Positions 1-7,884 of a stretch of 12,965 nucleotides of DNA are shown one piece after another. The position numbers and the translations under genes are program-made. The notes beneath the pieces were generated by a model, which saw only the letters and a list, made by a program, of their open reading frames with translations, had not been told where the DNA came from and searched no databases. The stretch's first letter is position 1. Every line of letters starts with the position of its first letter. This DNA is from Candidatus Altimarinota bacterium (lineage in GTDB: Bacteria > Patescibacteriota > Gracilibacteria > Absconditabacterales > Absconditicoccaceae): the NCBI GenBank assembly GCA_027013285.1, contig JALUXR010000030.1, positions 1 to 12,965 on the forward strand, read 5' to 3'.

Positions 1-15
1 TTTTTCAAATAAAAA

Positions 16-35
16 AACTAGCAATTAAGCTAGTT
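16..35. repeat. Perfect inverted repeat, possible intrinsic terminator
   Basis: AACTAGC (16-22) and GCTAGTT (29-35) pair perfectly around the six-base loop AATTAA. A run of seven A lies on the left (11-17), which would be a U-tract for leftward transcription. The right side is only weakly T-rich. No leftward gene is visible just to the right, so the hairpin may instead end a rightward gene lying mostly outside the window. The rest of 1-162 holds no gene I can support; it is the leader of the lipoprotein gene. Confidence 0.4.
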
Positions 36-162
36 AAAATATTATTATTTTAGTTAATATCTATATTTAATTATATGTCAATTTATTAGTAAAATCTCTA
101 CTTGAAATAAAACCCAATATATTTAGTATTTTCATCATATTTTATATATATAATTTAAAACT

Positions 163-1254
163 ATGAATAAAAAAATATTGATATCTTGAATATTAATAAC
201 AACAACTATATTAAGTTCTTGTTGATTAAAAACTAGTCAAACAAACCCTGAAAAAAACATAAAAACAACACAAACAAATGTTATAAATAATATTTTAACA
301 AAAGTGATTGCCCAAAAAAATGTTAAATTTAATTGATCTTTAAATATAAATGCTAATACTCCACTTGGCTGATGAAAAGCTAATTTAACATATAATGGAT
401 TAACAACTTCAACAACTTGAGATATTAATCTATGATTAAATTGAAATGCAAAAATTCAATGACAAAACGTATCAGTAAATACACAAGCTGAAATAATATT
501 AACATTAAAAAAAATATATGCAAAATTAAAAAATATTGATGCAAAATTACCAGACCCTACTATGACATCTTATGTAACCATAGCTAAAACATTTGTATGA
601 AAATGGTTTTCTATAGAAAATAAAGCTAATACAAGCAATTATTCTAATTTCTTTAAAAAACTTAACTTAAAAGAGCAATTTACAAAATATTCAATATTTA
701 AAGTAAATAAAAAAATATCTAATTTAAAATATAATGTATCTTTAAATAATAAAGGTTTAGCAAATATAATCTACAATATAGACAAACAAGCTGATCCAAA
801 ATTTTCTTGAAATATAGATAAAATGGCAAAGCAAATATGAGAAAGTTGAACTTTTACATGAGTTTTAAATTTAAACAAAGATTTAACTCACTTTAATTTA
901 TCAGGTACTGTAACATCAGCTTGATCAATTACAAATATAGCTATTACTTATTCTGATAAAAAATTCATATTATCAACAGAATTATGAGAAATAAATTTAA
1001 ATACAAACTGATATGATTTTGATGGATATTTACTTATAAAACAACAATGAATAAAGGTAAGTTTAAAATGAACATTATCTGATAAACAATTAAAATTAAA
1101 TATTTGATATAACTTACCTCCTATAACTGCAAATATCAACATAGAATATAATGCTCAAACACAGAAAAATATAAATGTAAAAATACCAAAAGATGCTATA
1201 GACTTGCAAAAAGCTATGTGATCTATGATGTGATGAGCTAGCCTTTGAAAATAA
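163..1254 (+). CDS. Putative lipoprotein, function unknown (363 aa)
   Basis: Read with UGA=Gly, this is an open frame from ATG 163 to TAA 1252-1254. The N-terminus is a lipoprotein signal peptide: two Lys at residues 3-4, a hydrophobic stretch at 5-16, then the lipobox L17-S-S-C20 followed by Gly21. Cys20 should be lipidated and anchor the protein to the outer face of the membrane. After it comes a Thr/Asn/Lys-rich linker (about 22-50), then a body rich in Asn, Lys, Ile, Thr and Ser with repeated short hydrophobic/polar alternation, which suggests beta structure. The C-terminus ends in a Gly/Met-rich tail. I recognise no family. No Shine-Dalgarno precedes the ATG. A strong terminator follows 17 nt after the stop, so the gene is probably monocistronic. 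About 25 TGA codons would interrupt it under the standard code. The reading frame is secure; the function is open. Confidence 0.85.
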
Positions 1255-1271
1255 AATAAATTAATATAATT

Positions 1272-1298
1272 AGTTCTGACAATTCAGAACTTTTTTTT
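1272..1298 (+). terminator. Intrinsic terminator after the lipoprotein gene
   Basis: The eight-base perfect stem AGTTCTGA (1272-1279) / TCAGAACT (1284-1291) closes a four-base loop (CAAT) and runs into eight T (1291-1298). It lies 17 nt after the stop codon of the preceding gene. Confidence 0.9.
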
Positions 1299-1304
1299 AT
1301 TTTT

Positions 1305-1340
1305 AATATTGATATTTTATAAAAAAATATTATATACAAT
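1305..1340 (+). promoter_or_regulatory. Possible promoter for the 1365 gene
   Basis: Directly behind the terminator is TTGATA (1309-1314), one mismatch from the sigma-70 -35 consensus. TATATA follows after 16 nt (1331-1336) and TACAAT at 1335-1340. The surrounding 11-mer AATATTGATAT recurs at 1861-1871, again between a terminator and the next gene. Base composition makes chance matches easy, so this is tentative. Confidence 0.3.
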
Positions 1341-1364
1341 ACGTTTAATTAATAATATGTAAAT

Positions 1365-1817
1365 ATGAAAAGTTTAGAAACAAACAATAATAAAAAATTA
1401 CCGCAAAAAATAAAAAATTTATGAATGGAATATATTAAAACTATTGAATTAAATAGTTGAGAAGAAATTTATTTATTAAAAAATGATTTTAAATATTTTT
1501 TACTGGATAAAAAACTAAGGAATAAATTTATACCAAAAGAATGAATACATGAAGATAAAGATGGTATATCATTTCATATGAATAAAGATATAGATAATAC
1601 CGATTATCTTATAGTAGAACTTTCATGAGTTGCTATGTATTTTTCAGAAAATTGAAAAACATATAAACCTAAAAATTCTATATATTCCATTAAAAAATCA
1701 TTATTTAATATAATTTCATGATTTGTTGATAATTTATGAATACCATCTATATTCTCAACCAAAACAAATAAAATAGGAAAATTTCCAAAAAATGATAATA
1801 TTAATTATAAAAAATAA
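1365..1817 (+). CDS. Hypothetical protein (150 aa)
   Basis: With UGA=Gly the frame runs from ATG 1365 to TAA 1815-1817. The protein is Lys/Asn/Ile-rich, with no convincing signal peptide or membrane helix, so it is probably cytosolic. The N-terminal 15 residues are polar and Asn/Lys-rich. The middle holds a charged stretch followed by a short hydrophobic segment containing ELSG (near residue 88). The C-terminal 15 residues are again polar. I do not recognise a family. Terminators flank it on both sides, so it is probably its own transcription unit. Seven TGA codons lie in frame and there is no Shine-Dalgarno. The uninterrupted frame and its fit between two terminators support it as a real gene; nothing indicates function. 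Confidence 0.75.
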
Positions 1818-1829
1818 AAAAAATATTTT

Positions 1830-1854
1830 ACTAGGTTAAATTCCTAGTTTTTTT
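1830..1854 (+). terminator. Intrinsic terminator after the 1365 gene
   Basis: Stem ACTAGG (1830-1835) / CCTAGT (1843-1848) with a seven-base loop is followed by seven T (1848-1854), starting 12 nt after the stop codon. Confidence 0.85.
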
Positions 1855-1860
1855 ATTTTA

Positions 1861-1871
1861 AATATTGATAT
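1861..1871 (+). promoter_or_regulatory. AATATTGATAT motif upstream of tRNA-Arg, possible -35 region
   Basis: This 11-mer is identical to 1305-1315 and contains TTGATA (1865-1870). TATAAG (1893-1898) sits at a plausible -10 distance from the tRNA 5' end, but the spacing to TTGATA (22 nt) is too long for a standard sigma-70 promoter. The exact promoter is uncertain. Confidence 0.25.
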
Positions 1872-1903
1872 AACATATTAAATCATTAAAAATATAAGTA
1901 TAA

Positions 1904-1977
1904 GAGGCTATAGTTTAACTGGATAAAGCTCCACCCTGCGAAGGTGGTAATTATGGGTTCAAGTCCCATTAGCCTCA
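1904..1977 (+). tRNA. tRNA-Arg, anticodon GCG
   Basis: A full 74-nt cloverleaf folds by hand. Acceptor: GAGGCTA (1904-1910) with TAGCCTC (1970-1976). D arm: GTTT/AAGC around a loop containing GG. Anticodon arm: CCACC/GGTGG around CTGCGAA. T arm: ATGGG/CCCAT around TTCAAGT. The anticodon is GCG (1938-1940), reading CGC and CGU, hence arginine. The D loop has an A after GG and the anticodon has C35, both arginine identity elements in bacteria. The discriminator is A (1977) and CCA is not encoded, so a CCA-adding enzyme is needed. Most bacteria decode CGN with an ACG (inosine) tRNA, so GCG is unusual. argS begins 25 nt downstream with no terminator between, so the tRNA may be processed from the argS transcript. 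Confidence 0.93.
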
Positions 1978-2002
1978 TTTTAGAAATTATAAAACATTAT
2001 AA

Positions 2003-3739
2003 ATGAAATCACAAATAGTTGATTTATTAAATAAAATAACAAATTTAGATAAAAAAATAATAGAAGATAAAATAGAAATACCTAAAAATAAATCTATGGG
2101 AGATTTTGCATTTCCTTGCTTTTTATTATCAAAAGAATTTAAAAAATCTCCAAATATTATAGCTGAAGAATTAAAACAATGAATAAAAAAAGAAAATTAT
2201 AATTTTATAAAAGAAGCAAAAGCTGTTTGACCTTATTTAAACTTTTTTCTATCTGAAGAAATTTATTCTGAATTATTTAAAAATATCTTAAATGAAAACT
2301 TAGAAAATTCTGAAAATATAAATAAAAATATAATAATCGATTACATCTGAGCAAATGTATGAAAACCATTACATATATGACATATGTGTACTCCAAATTT
2401 ATGACAAACAATTATAAATATCTACAGAAAATTTTGATACAATGTAATTTCTGACTCACATATTTGAGATTGGGGAATTATTTTTGGGAAACTTATCATA
2501 GCTTATAAAAACTGGGGGAATGAAGAAGAATTAAAAGAAAATGCTGTAGAACATTTATTTCAACTTTATATAAAAGCTACTTCAGAAGAAGAAAAAAATC
2601 CTACATGGAATGATAAATTTCAGGAAGCTTTCAAAGAATTATCACACTGAAACAAAGAATATATAAAGCTTTGGGCATTATTCACAAAAGAAAGTATAAA
2701 AGCTATGAATAATCAACTAGCAAAACTTAATGTTCAACCAGATTTTAATATTTGAGAAAGTTTTTATGAATGATTGGATTTACCAAAATTAGAAAATTTT
2801 CCTGATTTAATTTGGAGTATGAAAGATATAGTAAATGAACTTATCGAAAAATGAATAGCTACACAAAATGATGACAATTCAGTATGAATAATATTTCCAG
2901 AAGAAAAACTACCCTCTTGTATTTTACAAAAAAGAAATGGAACTCACGGATACCTTGCATCAGACTTAGCAGCTATAAAATATAGACTCCACAATTGGAA
3001 ACCAGAAAAAATTATATATTTTGTAGATTTAAGACAGAGTTTACACTTAAAACAAGCTTTTGAAATATCTGATTTAGCTTGATGGACATGAAATACTCAG
3101 ATTATCCATGCATGAAACTGATTTGTTAAACTAAAAGATGGTGCTATGAGTAGTAGAAAATGAAAAATTATAAAATTACAAGATTTACTAAACGAAGCTA
3201 CAGAAAGAGCAAAAAACATTATTCAAGAAAAAAGACAAAATATCTCAGAAGAAGAATTAACTAAATTATCTAAAATTATTTGAATATGAGCTATAAAATA
3301 TGAATATTTAAGAAAAAATAGAGAACTTGATATAGTTTTTGATTGGAATCAATTTATGACATTTGAATGAAACTCAGCTCCTTACATTATGTATAGTTAT
3401 GTAAGATGATTATCTATTTTAGATAAGAATTCTATTGACTTATGATGTAAAAAAGATAAATATAATTTTACTGAACAAGCAGAAATAGAATTAATTAAAC
3501 AATTATGAAAATATAAAAGTATATTAGAAGAAACAATAAACAGAAACTATCCACATATATTAGCAAATTACACTTATGAATTAACTAAATTATTTAATAA
3601 TTTTTATAACAATATATCTGTTTTAAATGAAAATGATGAAGAAAAAAAGTTATCTAGATTAACTTTAATAAAAAAGACAACAGATATTATTAAAGATTCT
3701 TTCGGTTTGTTAGGAATCAATATCCCTACAAAAATGTAA
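2003..3739 (+). CDS. argS: Arginyl-tRNA synthetase (578 aa)
   Basis: This class I synthetase attaches arginine to tRNA-Arg in an ATP-dependent reaction in the cytosol. The N-terminal tRNA-binding domain contains GDFAFPCF (about 33-40). The ATP-binding signature ANVGKPLHIGHM has HIGH at residues 124-127, with the G encoded by TGA (2378-2380). It is followed by SHIGDWG. Further on are GTHGYLASD and the second signature AMSSRKG (381-387), in the KMSKS position with the degenerate form common in ArgRS. An anticodon-binding helical domain follows, ending in GINIPTKM, the usual ArgRS C-terminus. Length is normal for the family. ATG 2003 is chosen because the protein then starts in register with homologues; no Shine-Dalgarno is present. 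tRNA-Arg lies 25 nt upstream, and an unknown gene starts 24 nt downstream. Identification is very sure. Confidence 0.97.
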
Positions 3740-3763
3740 TATTTTATAAAATAATATATTTAA

Positions 3764-4276
3764 ATGTTTGCTCCATACGAAAGCATAGAATGAGTTAAAT
3801 GAGTTATCCCTCAAAAAGAAATTATTATTTCAAAAGATTGATTTAATATAGTAAAAGAATGAGATATTAACAAATTATATTTGGAGGAATATCCTAATAA
3901 TATTTTAATAGAAAATATACAAGATTTTGAAATACTAGAAAAAAATGAAAACTATACTATATTAAAAATATTTATTGATGATTGATATATTATATTAGAT
4001 ATACAAGAAACTAAAAAAGATAAAATAAATAAATTAGAAAATATATATAGAAATGAGCAATGGAATTATGAAGAAATTGAAAAAGAAAAAAATACTATAA
4101 ACTACTACATATACAGAAAAAATAAAATTGAAAATTGTAATTCTACTTATATTAAATGAGAAAGTAATACTATATGAAAAAGTATATGAGAATACACAAA
4201 AGAAAATATTCATATTAAAAAAAAATATTTTAAAAAAACAGCTAAAGAATTTTTATTTGACTTATTTTCTAAATAA
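3764..4276 (+). CDS. Hypothetical protein between argS and dcd (170 aa)
   Basis: The frame (UGA=Gly) runs from ATG 3764 to TAA 4274-4276, followed at once by a second in-frame TAA. The first half alternates hydrophobic and charged residues in short segments (for example IIISKDGFNIVKEG, then ILKIFIDDGYIILDIQE near residues 75-90), which looks like a small beta-rich domain. The second half is very rich in Lys, Glu, Asn and Tyr and ends in a basic helix with FLFDLFSK. There is no signal peptide or membrane segment. It sits 24 nt after argS and 3 nt before dcd, so the three are almost certainly co-transcribed and translationally close. I do not recognise a family, and the neighbours only hint at a housekeeping role. 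Confidence 0.78.
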
Positions 4277-4279
4277 TAA

Positions 4280-4882
4280 ATGATACTATCAGATAAAACA
4301 ATAAAGGGACTTATATTATCAAAAGAACTAATTGTAGAATCAGAATATGGTTTAGATGATATTTTAAATAATATTGCTTGTGCAAGTTTAGATATAAGAC
4401 TTTGAAATTGGTTTAAATTTTTCCCAAAAGACAATAGTAAAATTTTAAATTTAGAAAATTGAATAGAACTTAAAGAAAAATATATTAAAGATGGAGAATA
4501 TTTAGTTTTACAACCTGGTGATTTTGTCCTTTGAGCTACAAAAGAAAAAGTTTGAATTCCAGAAAACATAGTTGCAAGAGTTGAATGAAGAAGTAGTATC
4601 TGAAGACTTGGAATTTTAATTCATGTAACTGCTTGATTTATAGATCCTTGATTTGGATTAGATATTCCTTCTACTATTACTTTAGAAATAAAAAACATAA
4701 ATACAGTTCCAGTAGCTTTAAAAGTATGATCAAGAGTTTGTCAGCTTGCTTTGGAAACTATGAACGAACCAGCAGAAATTCCTTATAATAAAAAACCATC
4801 TGCAAAATATAATTGACAAATTAAACCTGAAATTTCGAATATAAAGAAAGATCCAGATAAAAATTTAGAAAACTTAAAATAA
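4280..4882 (+). CDS. dcd: dCTP deaminase (200 aa)
   Basis: The enzyme deaminates dCTP to dUTP, feeding dUMP and then dTMP synthesis. Family motifs run in order: an N-terminal LSDKTI helix, ASLDIRLG (substrate-site strand, about 35-42), QPGDFVLGAT, the core VEGRSSIGRLG (101-111, with Arg104 and Arg109 in the substrate-binding positions), HVTAGFIDPGFG, and ITLEI with the probable catalytic glutamate Glu136 (E. coli Glu138 region). The C-terminal AKYNGQ matches the triphosphate-covering tail. Length is close to the 193-204 residues usual for the family. Several conserved glycines are TGA codons. The stretch between DPGF and ITLE is about four residues longer than in the common DPGFxGxITLE form. 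It may be monofunctional, or bifunctional deaminase/dUTPase as in Methanocaldococcus; the sequence does not settle this. It starts 3 nt after the preceding gene's double stop and is followed by a terminator. Confidence 0.95.
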
Positions 4883-4927
4883 TTTTATAGTTAATTTAAT
4901 CTTGATAAATTTTAAATAATTATTATT

Positions 4928-4959
4928 ATAGCACTACAATTATATTTGTGCTATTTTTT
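4928..4959 (+). terminator. Intrinsic terminator of the tRNA-Arg/argS/dcd unit
   Basis: A seven-base perfect stem ATAGCAC (4928-4934) / GTGCTAT (4948-4954) with a 13-base loop is followed by six T (4954-4959). It lies 45 nt after the dcd stop and about 20 nt before dnaJ. Confidence 0.85.
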
Positions 4960-4979
4960 AAAACTTAAATATATAAAAT

Positions 4980-6071
4980 ATGGATTTTGATCCAAAAAAA
5001 GATTATTATAAAATACTTTGAATATCTGAAGATGCAGATGAAAAAGAGATAAAAAAAGTATTTAGAAAACTTGCTATGAAATATCATCCAGATAGAAAAT
5101 GATGAGATGAAGAGAAATTTAAAGAAATAAATGAGGCTCATGAAGTTTTGTCCGACTCTCAAAAAAGACAAATGTATGATTCATATAGAAAATGATGATT
5201 TACAGGTTGAATGTGAGGTTTTTGAGGATGAGCAAATTTTCAGTGATGAACTTTTGATGTAAGTGATTTATTTGGTGATATGTTTTGAGATTTATTCTGA
5301 TGATGAAGATGAAGTTCTAGACATTCAGATCAACCTAGAAGATGAGATGATATATCTTTAAATGTAAAAATAAAATTTGAAGATGTATATAATTGAGCTA
5401 AGAAAAAAATTAAATACTCAAGATATGTTTTGTGTAATGTATGTAACTGAAGCTGAATAGATAAAGATAGTAAACCCCAAACATGTCCTACTTGTCAAGG
5501 GTCATGAGTTGTAGTTCAAAATCAAAGAACACCATTTTGAGTAATTCAATCTCAAACAGCTTGTCCTACCTGTCATGGAAAATGAAAAATTTGAGAAAAA
5601 GCTTGTAATAATTGTAACTGACAATGAGTAACTTTAAAAGAAGAAATTGTAGAAATTAATATTCCTCAATGAATAGATAACTGAACAAGATTAAGAATGC
5701 CTTGAATGTGACATTATGGATATAAATGATGAACACCTTGAGATTTATACATTCGTATTGTAATAAATGAGGATTCTCCACGGCAAAAAAGATGACATGA
5801 TATAGTTATAAAAAAAGATATAAAACTAATAGATGCAATATTATGATGAACTATGGAAATTAAACTACCTGATAAAACAGTGAAAATTAAAATACCAAAA
5901 TGATTACAAATAAATGAAAATATAATCATCTCATGACAATGATTTAAAAAATGAAATGGGTTACTATCTTGAAAATGAGATCTTATAATACAACCAAATA
6001 TTAAAATTCCAAAAACTTTATCAAAAGAAGAAAAAAGACTTTATGAAGAAATTAAAAAACTAAATTCATAG
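4980..6071 (+). CDS. dnaJ: Chaperone DnaJ (363 aa)
   Basis: DnaJ binds unfolded proteins in the cytosol and stimulates the ATPase of DnaK. The J domain (about 8-62) opens with DYYKILGI and carries the HPD tripeptide at 36-38. A Gly/Phe-rich linker follows (about 69-118), full of consecutive TGA codons. The zinc domain has four repeats: CNVCNGSG (from Cys152), CPTCQGSG, CPTCHGKG and CNNCNGQG (Cys209/Cys212). The substrate-binding C-terminal domains follow, with IPQGIDNGTRLRMPGMG. Length is typical of type I DnaJ. By hand count, 42 of about 50 glycines are TGA and 8 are GGN. The stop is TAG. The start follows the dcd terminator, with no Shine-Dalgarno and no visible CIRCE heat-shock operator. 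No dnaK or grpE is in the window. Confidence 0.97.
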
Positions 6072-6139
6072 TAAAATAACCAATTATCAAAATGATTATC
6101 TAAAAATATAATAAATTTACCATGTAAAGCTTGTCTAAT

Positions 6140-6170
6140 AACTATCAGTAATTAAGCTGGTAGTTTTTTT
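6140..6170 (+). terminator. Intrinsic terminator after dnaJ
   Basis: A nine-base stem AACTATCAG (6140-6148) / CTGGTAGTT (6157-6165) with one G-U pair and an eight-base loop runs into seven T (6164-6170). It lies between convergent genes; the polarity of the T-tract serves dnaJ. Confidence 0.88.
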
Positions 6171-6216
6171 AAAAATACATAGTAATTAGTTTATCAATTT
6201 TTAATTAATTCAGATA

Positions 6217-7512
6217 CTATTTTCATAAACTATTTTCTTTTTTTCAATTAACAAAATCACTTTCATCTGAAAAAAACTTTTTAAACAATTTATCCAAATA
6301 AGACTTAGGATTATAATTTTTTTCTGTAGTTTCCTTTTGAATTTGTTGGATTAAATTTTTATTTTGTTTATTTAAACTCTCTATTTTTTTCTGGATAGAT
6401 TTATCTAATTTATGTATATCCATATTTCATTTATTATTCTTTCTTTGTTTTTTTCATTGTTCTTTTTTATTTCATTTATTTTCTTGCTTTTTAGGTTTTT
6501 TATGTTGTTCATTTGGTTTAGTCTTTTGAGATAACTCACTTAAATTATTAAAATTATTTTGCATTTTCTTATTTTTTTTATTTTGTTTTTTTGCTAATTT
6601 ACTTTTTCATTTACATAATTGTGTCATCTGTATTATAGATGCCTTCTCAAAAATTGTAAGTAAATCTTTTTGTGTTTTATAAAAATTATTAAAATAATTA
6701 ACAGAAGAATCTATACTATGCTTATATTTTTGATTTATCAGTTCTCTATTTTTATAACAACTTATTTCATTTCATTGATAATCTTTTAATGTTATTAATA
6801 ATCCTTTTTTAACATTTTGAAAAAAAGTTTGATTTTCATAAATTATAGAAATATTTTTATTAGAATCTTTTTCAAAAGAGTTAATACATTGTTTTAAAAA
6901 ATCATAATTTTCCCATTTTTTTAAAGCTCATATTTGTTTTTTTAAAATATTTTTTACTTTATTTATATTATCTAGCAAATCATCAACATTTGTTATCATA
7001 TCTACAAATAAATTATCACAACTATACACATACATAAAATTTAAAAATTGCTTTGATAATCATAAATTTGTTAAAATATTTTTCTTAAATTTATATTTTG
7101 GAATCATAGATAATGATGTATTATAGTAAGAAATAGCTTTTTGATTTAAAATTACATATCAAGTTCAATTATTATTTAAATTTTGGTACGATTTTATAAA
7201 ATATAAATTTCATAAATTGTAAAAATCCTTGTAAGAATAAGATTTAGATTTGCTTAAAATATTCAAACTACCAGAAATATTTCAATTTAATAATAATAAA
7301 TTAGATTTATCATATTTTCACAAACTTAATCAATTTATATTTAATCAAGTATCTAAACTTATAATTGGTTGTTTCTTTAAATTATCTATTTTATTATAAA
7401 TTGGAAAATCTTTAATATAATTAACAAAAAAATCAGAATTTTTAAACAAAAAAAATACTCAAATTAACAAAAGTACATATAAAATAATATACTTAAATGT
7501 TTTTATTTTCAT
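6217..7512 (-). CDS. Membrane-anchored protein with TPR-like segment and low-complexity tail (431 aa)
   Basis: Read on the minus strand with UGA=Gly, it starts at ATG 7512-7510 and ends at TAG 6219-6217. Residues 8-24 form one hydrophobic helix after a short basic start, so the protein is probably an inner-membrane anchor with the bulk outside; there is no lipobox. A segment at about 97-155 resembles a tetratricopeptide repeat: YNLGNLYF, then AISYYNTSLSMIP, then a second NLGLS, split by an Asn-rich insert. Residues 160-300 are helical and charged, with scattered Cys (165, 209, 252, 300). Residues 301-365 are almost entirely Lys, Asn, Gln and Glu and should be disordered. Residues 366-395 could form a coiled coil. 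It is the second gene of a two-gene unit, 21 nt after the DUF5654-like gene. TM plus TPR plus disordered tail recalls BatC/BatE-type proteins, but no VWA partner is nearby, so I give no name. Confidence 0.8.
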
Positions 7513-7533
7513 AACAAATATAATAATATAAAA

Positions 7534-7785
7534 TTAACTCTTATTTTCTTTTTTTATTTTTCAAACAAAATGGACATAACTTGTAACTATAAAAACAGAT
7601 AATATTGTAATTACTATAGCATAAACTAAATATCATATAATTCATAAAAATGCAATTTTATTCATAAGTGGTATTAAAATTGAATCTATAAATCAGTTCC
7701 AAGCCAAAGCTACTATCATTCAAATAAAACTTCACAAAACAGCTTCTAATATATGTAATACCTTAGGATCTTTCCAATCAAACAT
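7534..7785 (-). CDS. Small two-helix membrane protein, DUF5654-like (83 aa)
   Basis: It starts at ATG 7785-7783 and ends at TAA 7536-7534 on the minus strand, read with UGA=Gly. A short amphipathic N-terminus (FDWKDPKVLHILE) leads into a first hydrophobic helix (about 12-31) containing the motif ALAWN, then a second longer helix (about 47-70) with YLVYAIVITILSVFIV, and a basic tail. The ALAWN motif near the end of helix one and the YAIVxTI motif in helix two match my memory of DUF5654, a small uncharacterised membrane family of CPR bacteria and archaea; this assignment is from recall. It is the promoter-proximal gene of a pair with the TPR-like membrane protein 21 nt downstream, suggesting a shared envelope function. 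Six TGA codons lie in frame. Confidence 0.82.
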
Positions 7786-7884
7786 AATTTTTTATTATAA
7801 ATAAATCCTCTTATTTATATAAACAAATCTTGTAAATTCAACTTAATTAAGTAAAAATTAAATATTTATAAAATAAAAATAAAT
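7786..7884. promoter_or_regulatory. Divergent promoter region with a 12-bp palindrome
   Basis: These 99 nt separate the leftward membrane-protein unit from rightward dnaG and must hold promoters for both. ACTTAATTAAGT (7841-7852) is a perfect palindrome near the middle and could be an operator or only chance in AT-rich DNA. I cannot pick -35/-10 boxes with confidence. AGAGGA on the minus strand (near 7810) is too far from the ATG at 7785 to act as a ribosome site. Confidence 0.3.

Noticed and set aside
1..12. Tail of an upstream gene (TTT TTC AAA TAA)
   Set aside because: Three codons plus a stop are not evidence of a gene in DNA this AT-rich.
948..1142. Minus-strand ORF of 64 codons opposite the lipoprotein gene
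   Set aside because: It appears only with the standard code, lies wholly antisense to a longer coherent gene read with UGA=Gly, and has no recognisable features.
3879..3892. Shine-Dalgarno-like TTGGAGGA
   Set aside because: It lies inside the 3764 gene (coding L-E-E) and no start codon follows at a useful distance.
4210..4569. Minus-strand ORF of 119 codons
   Set aside because: It is the shadow of the 3' end of the 3764 gene and the start of dcd, which have clear frames and, for dcd, family motifs on the plus strand.
4965..5929. Minus-strand ORFs at 4965-5171 and 5714-5929
   Set aside because: Both are antisense to dnaJ, whose HPD and zinc motifs are unambiguous on the plus strand.
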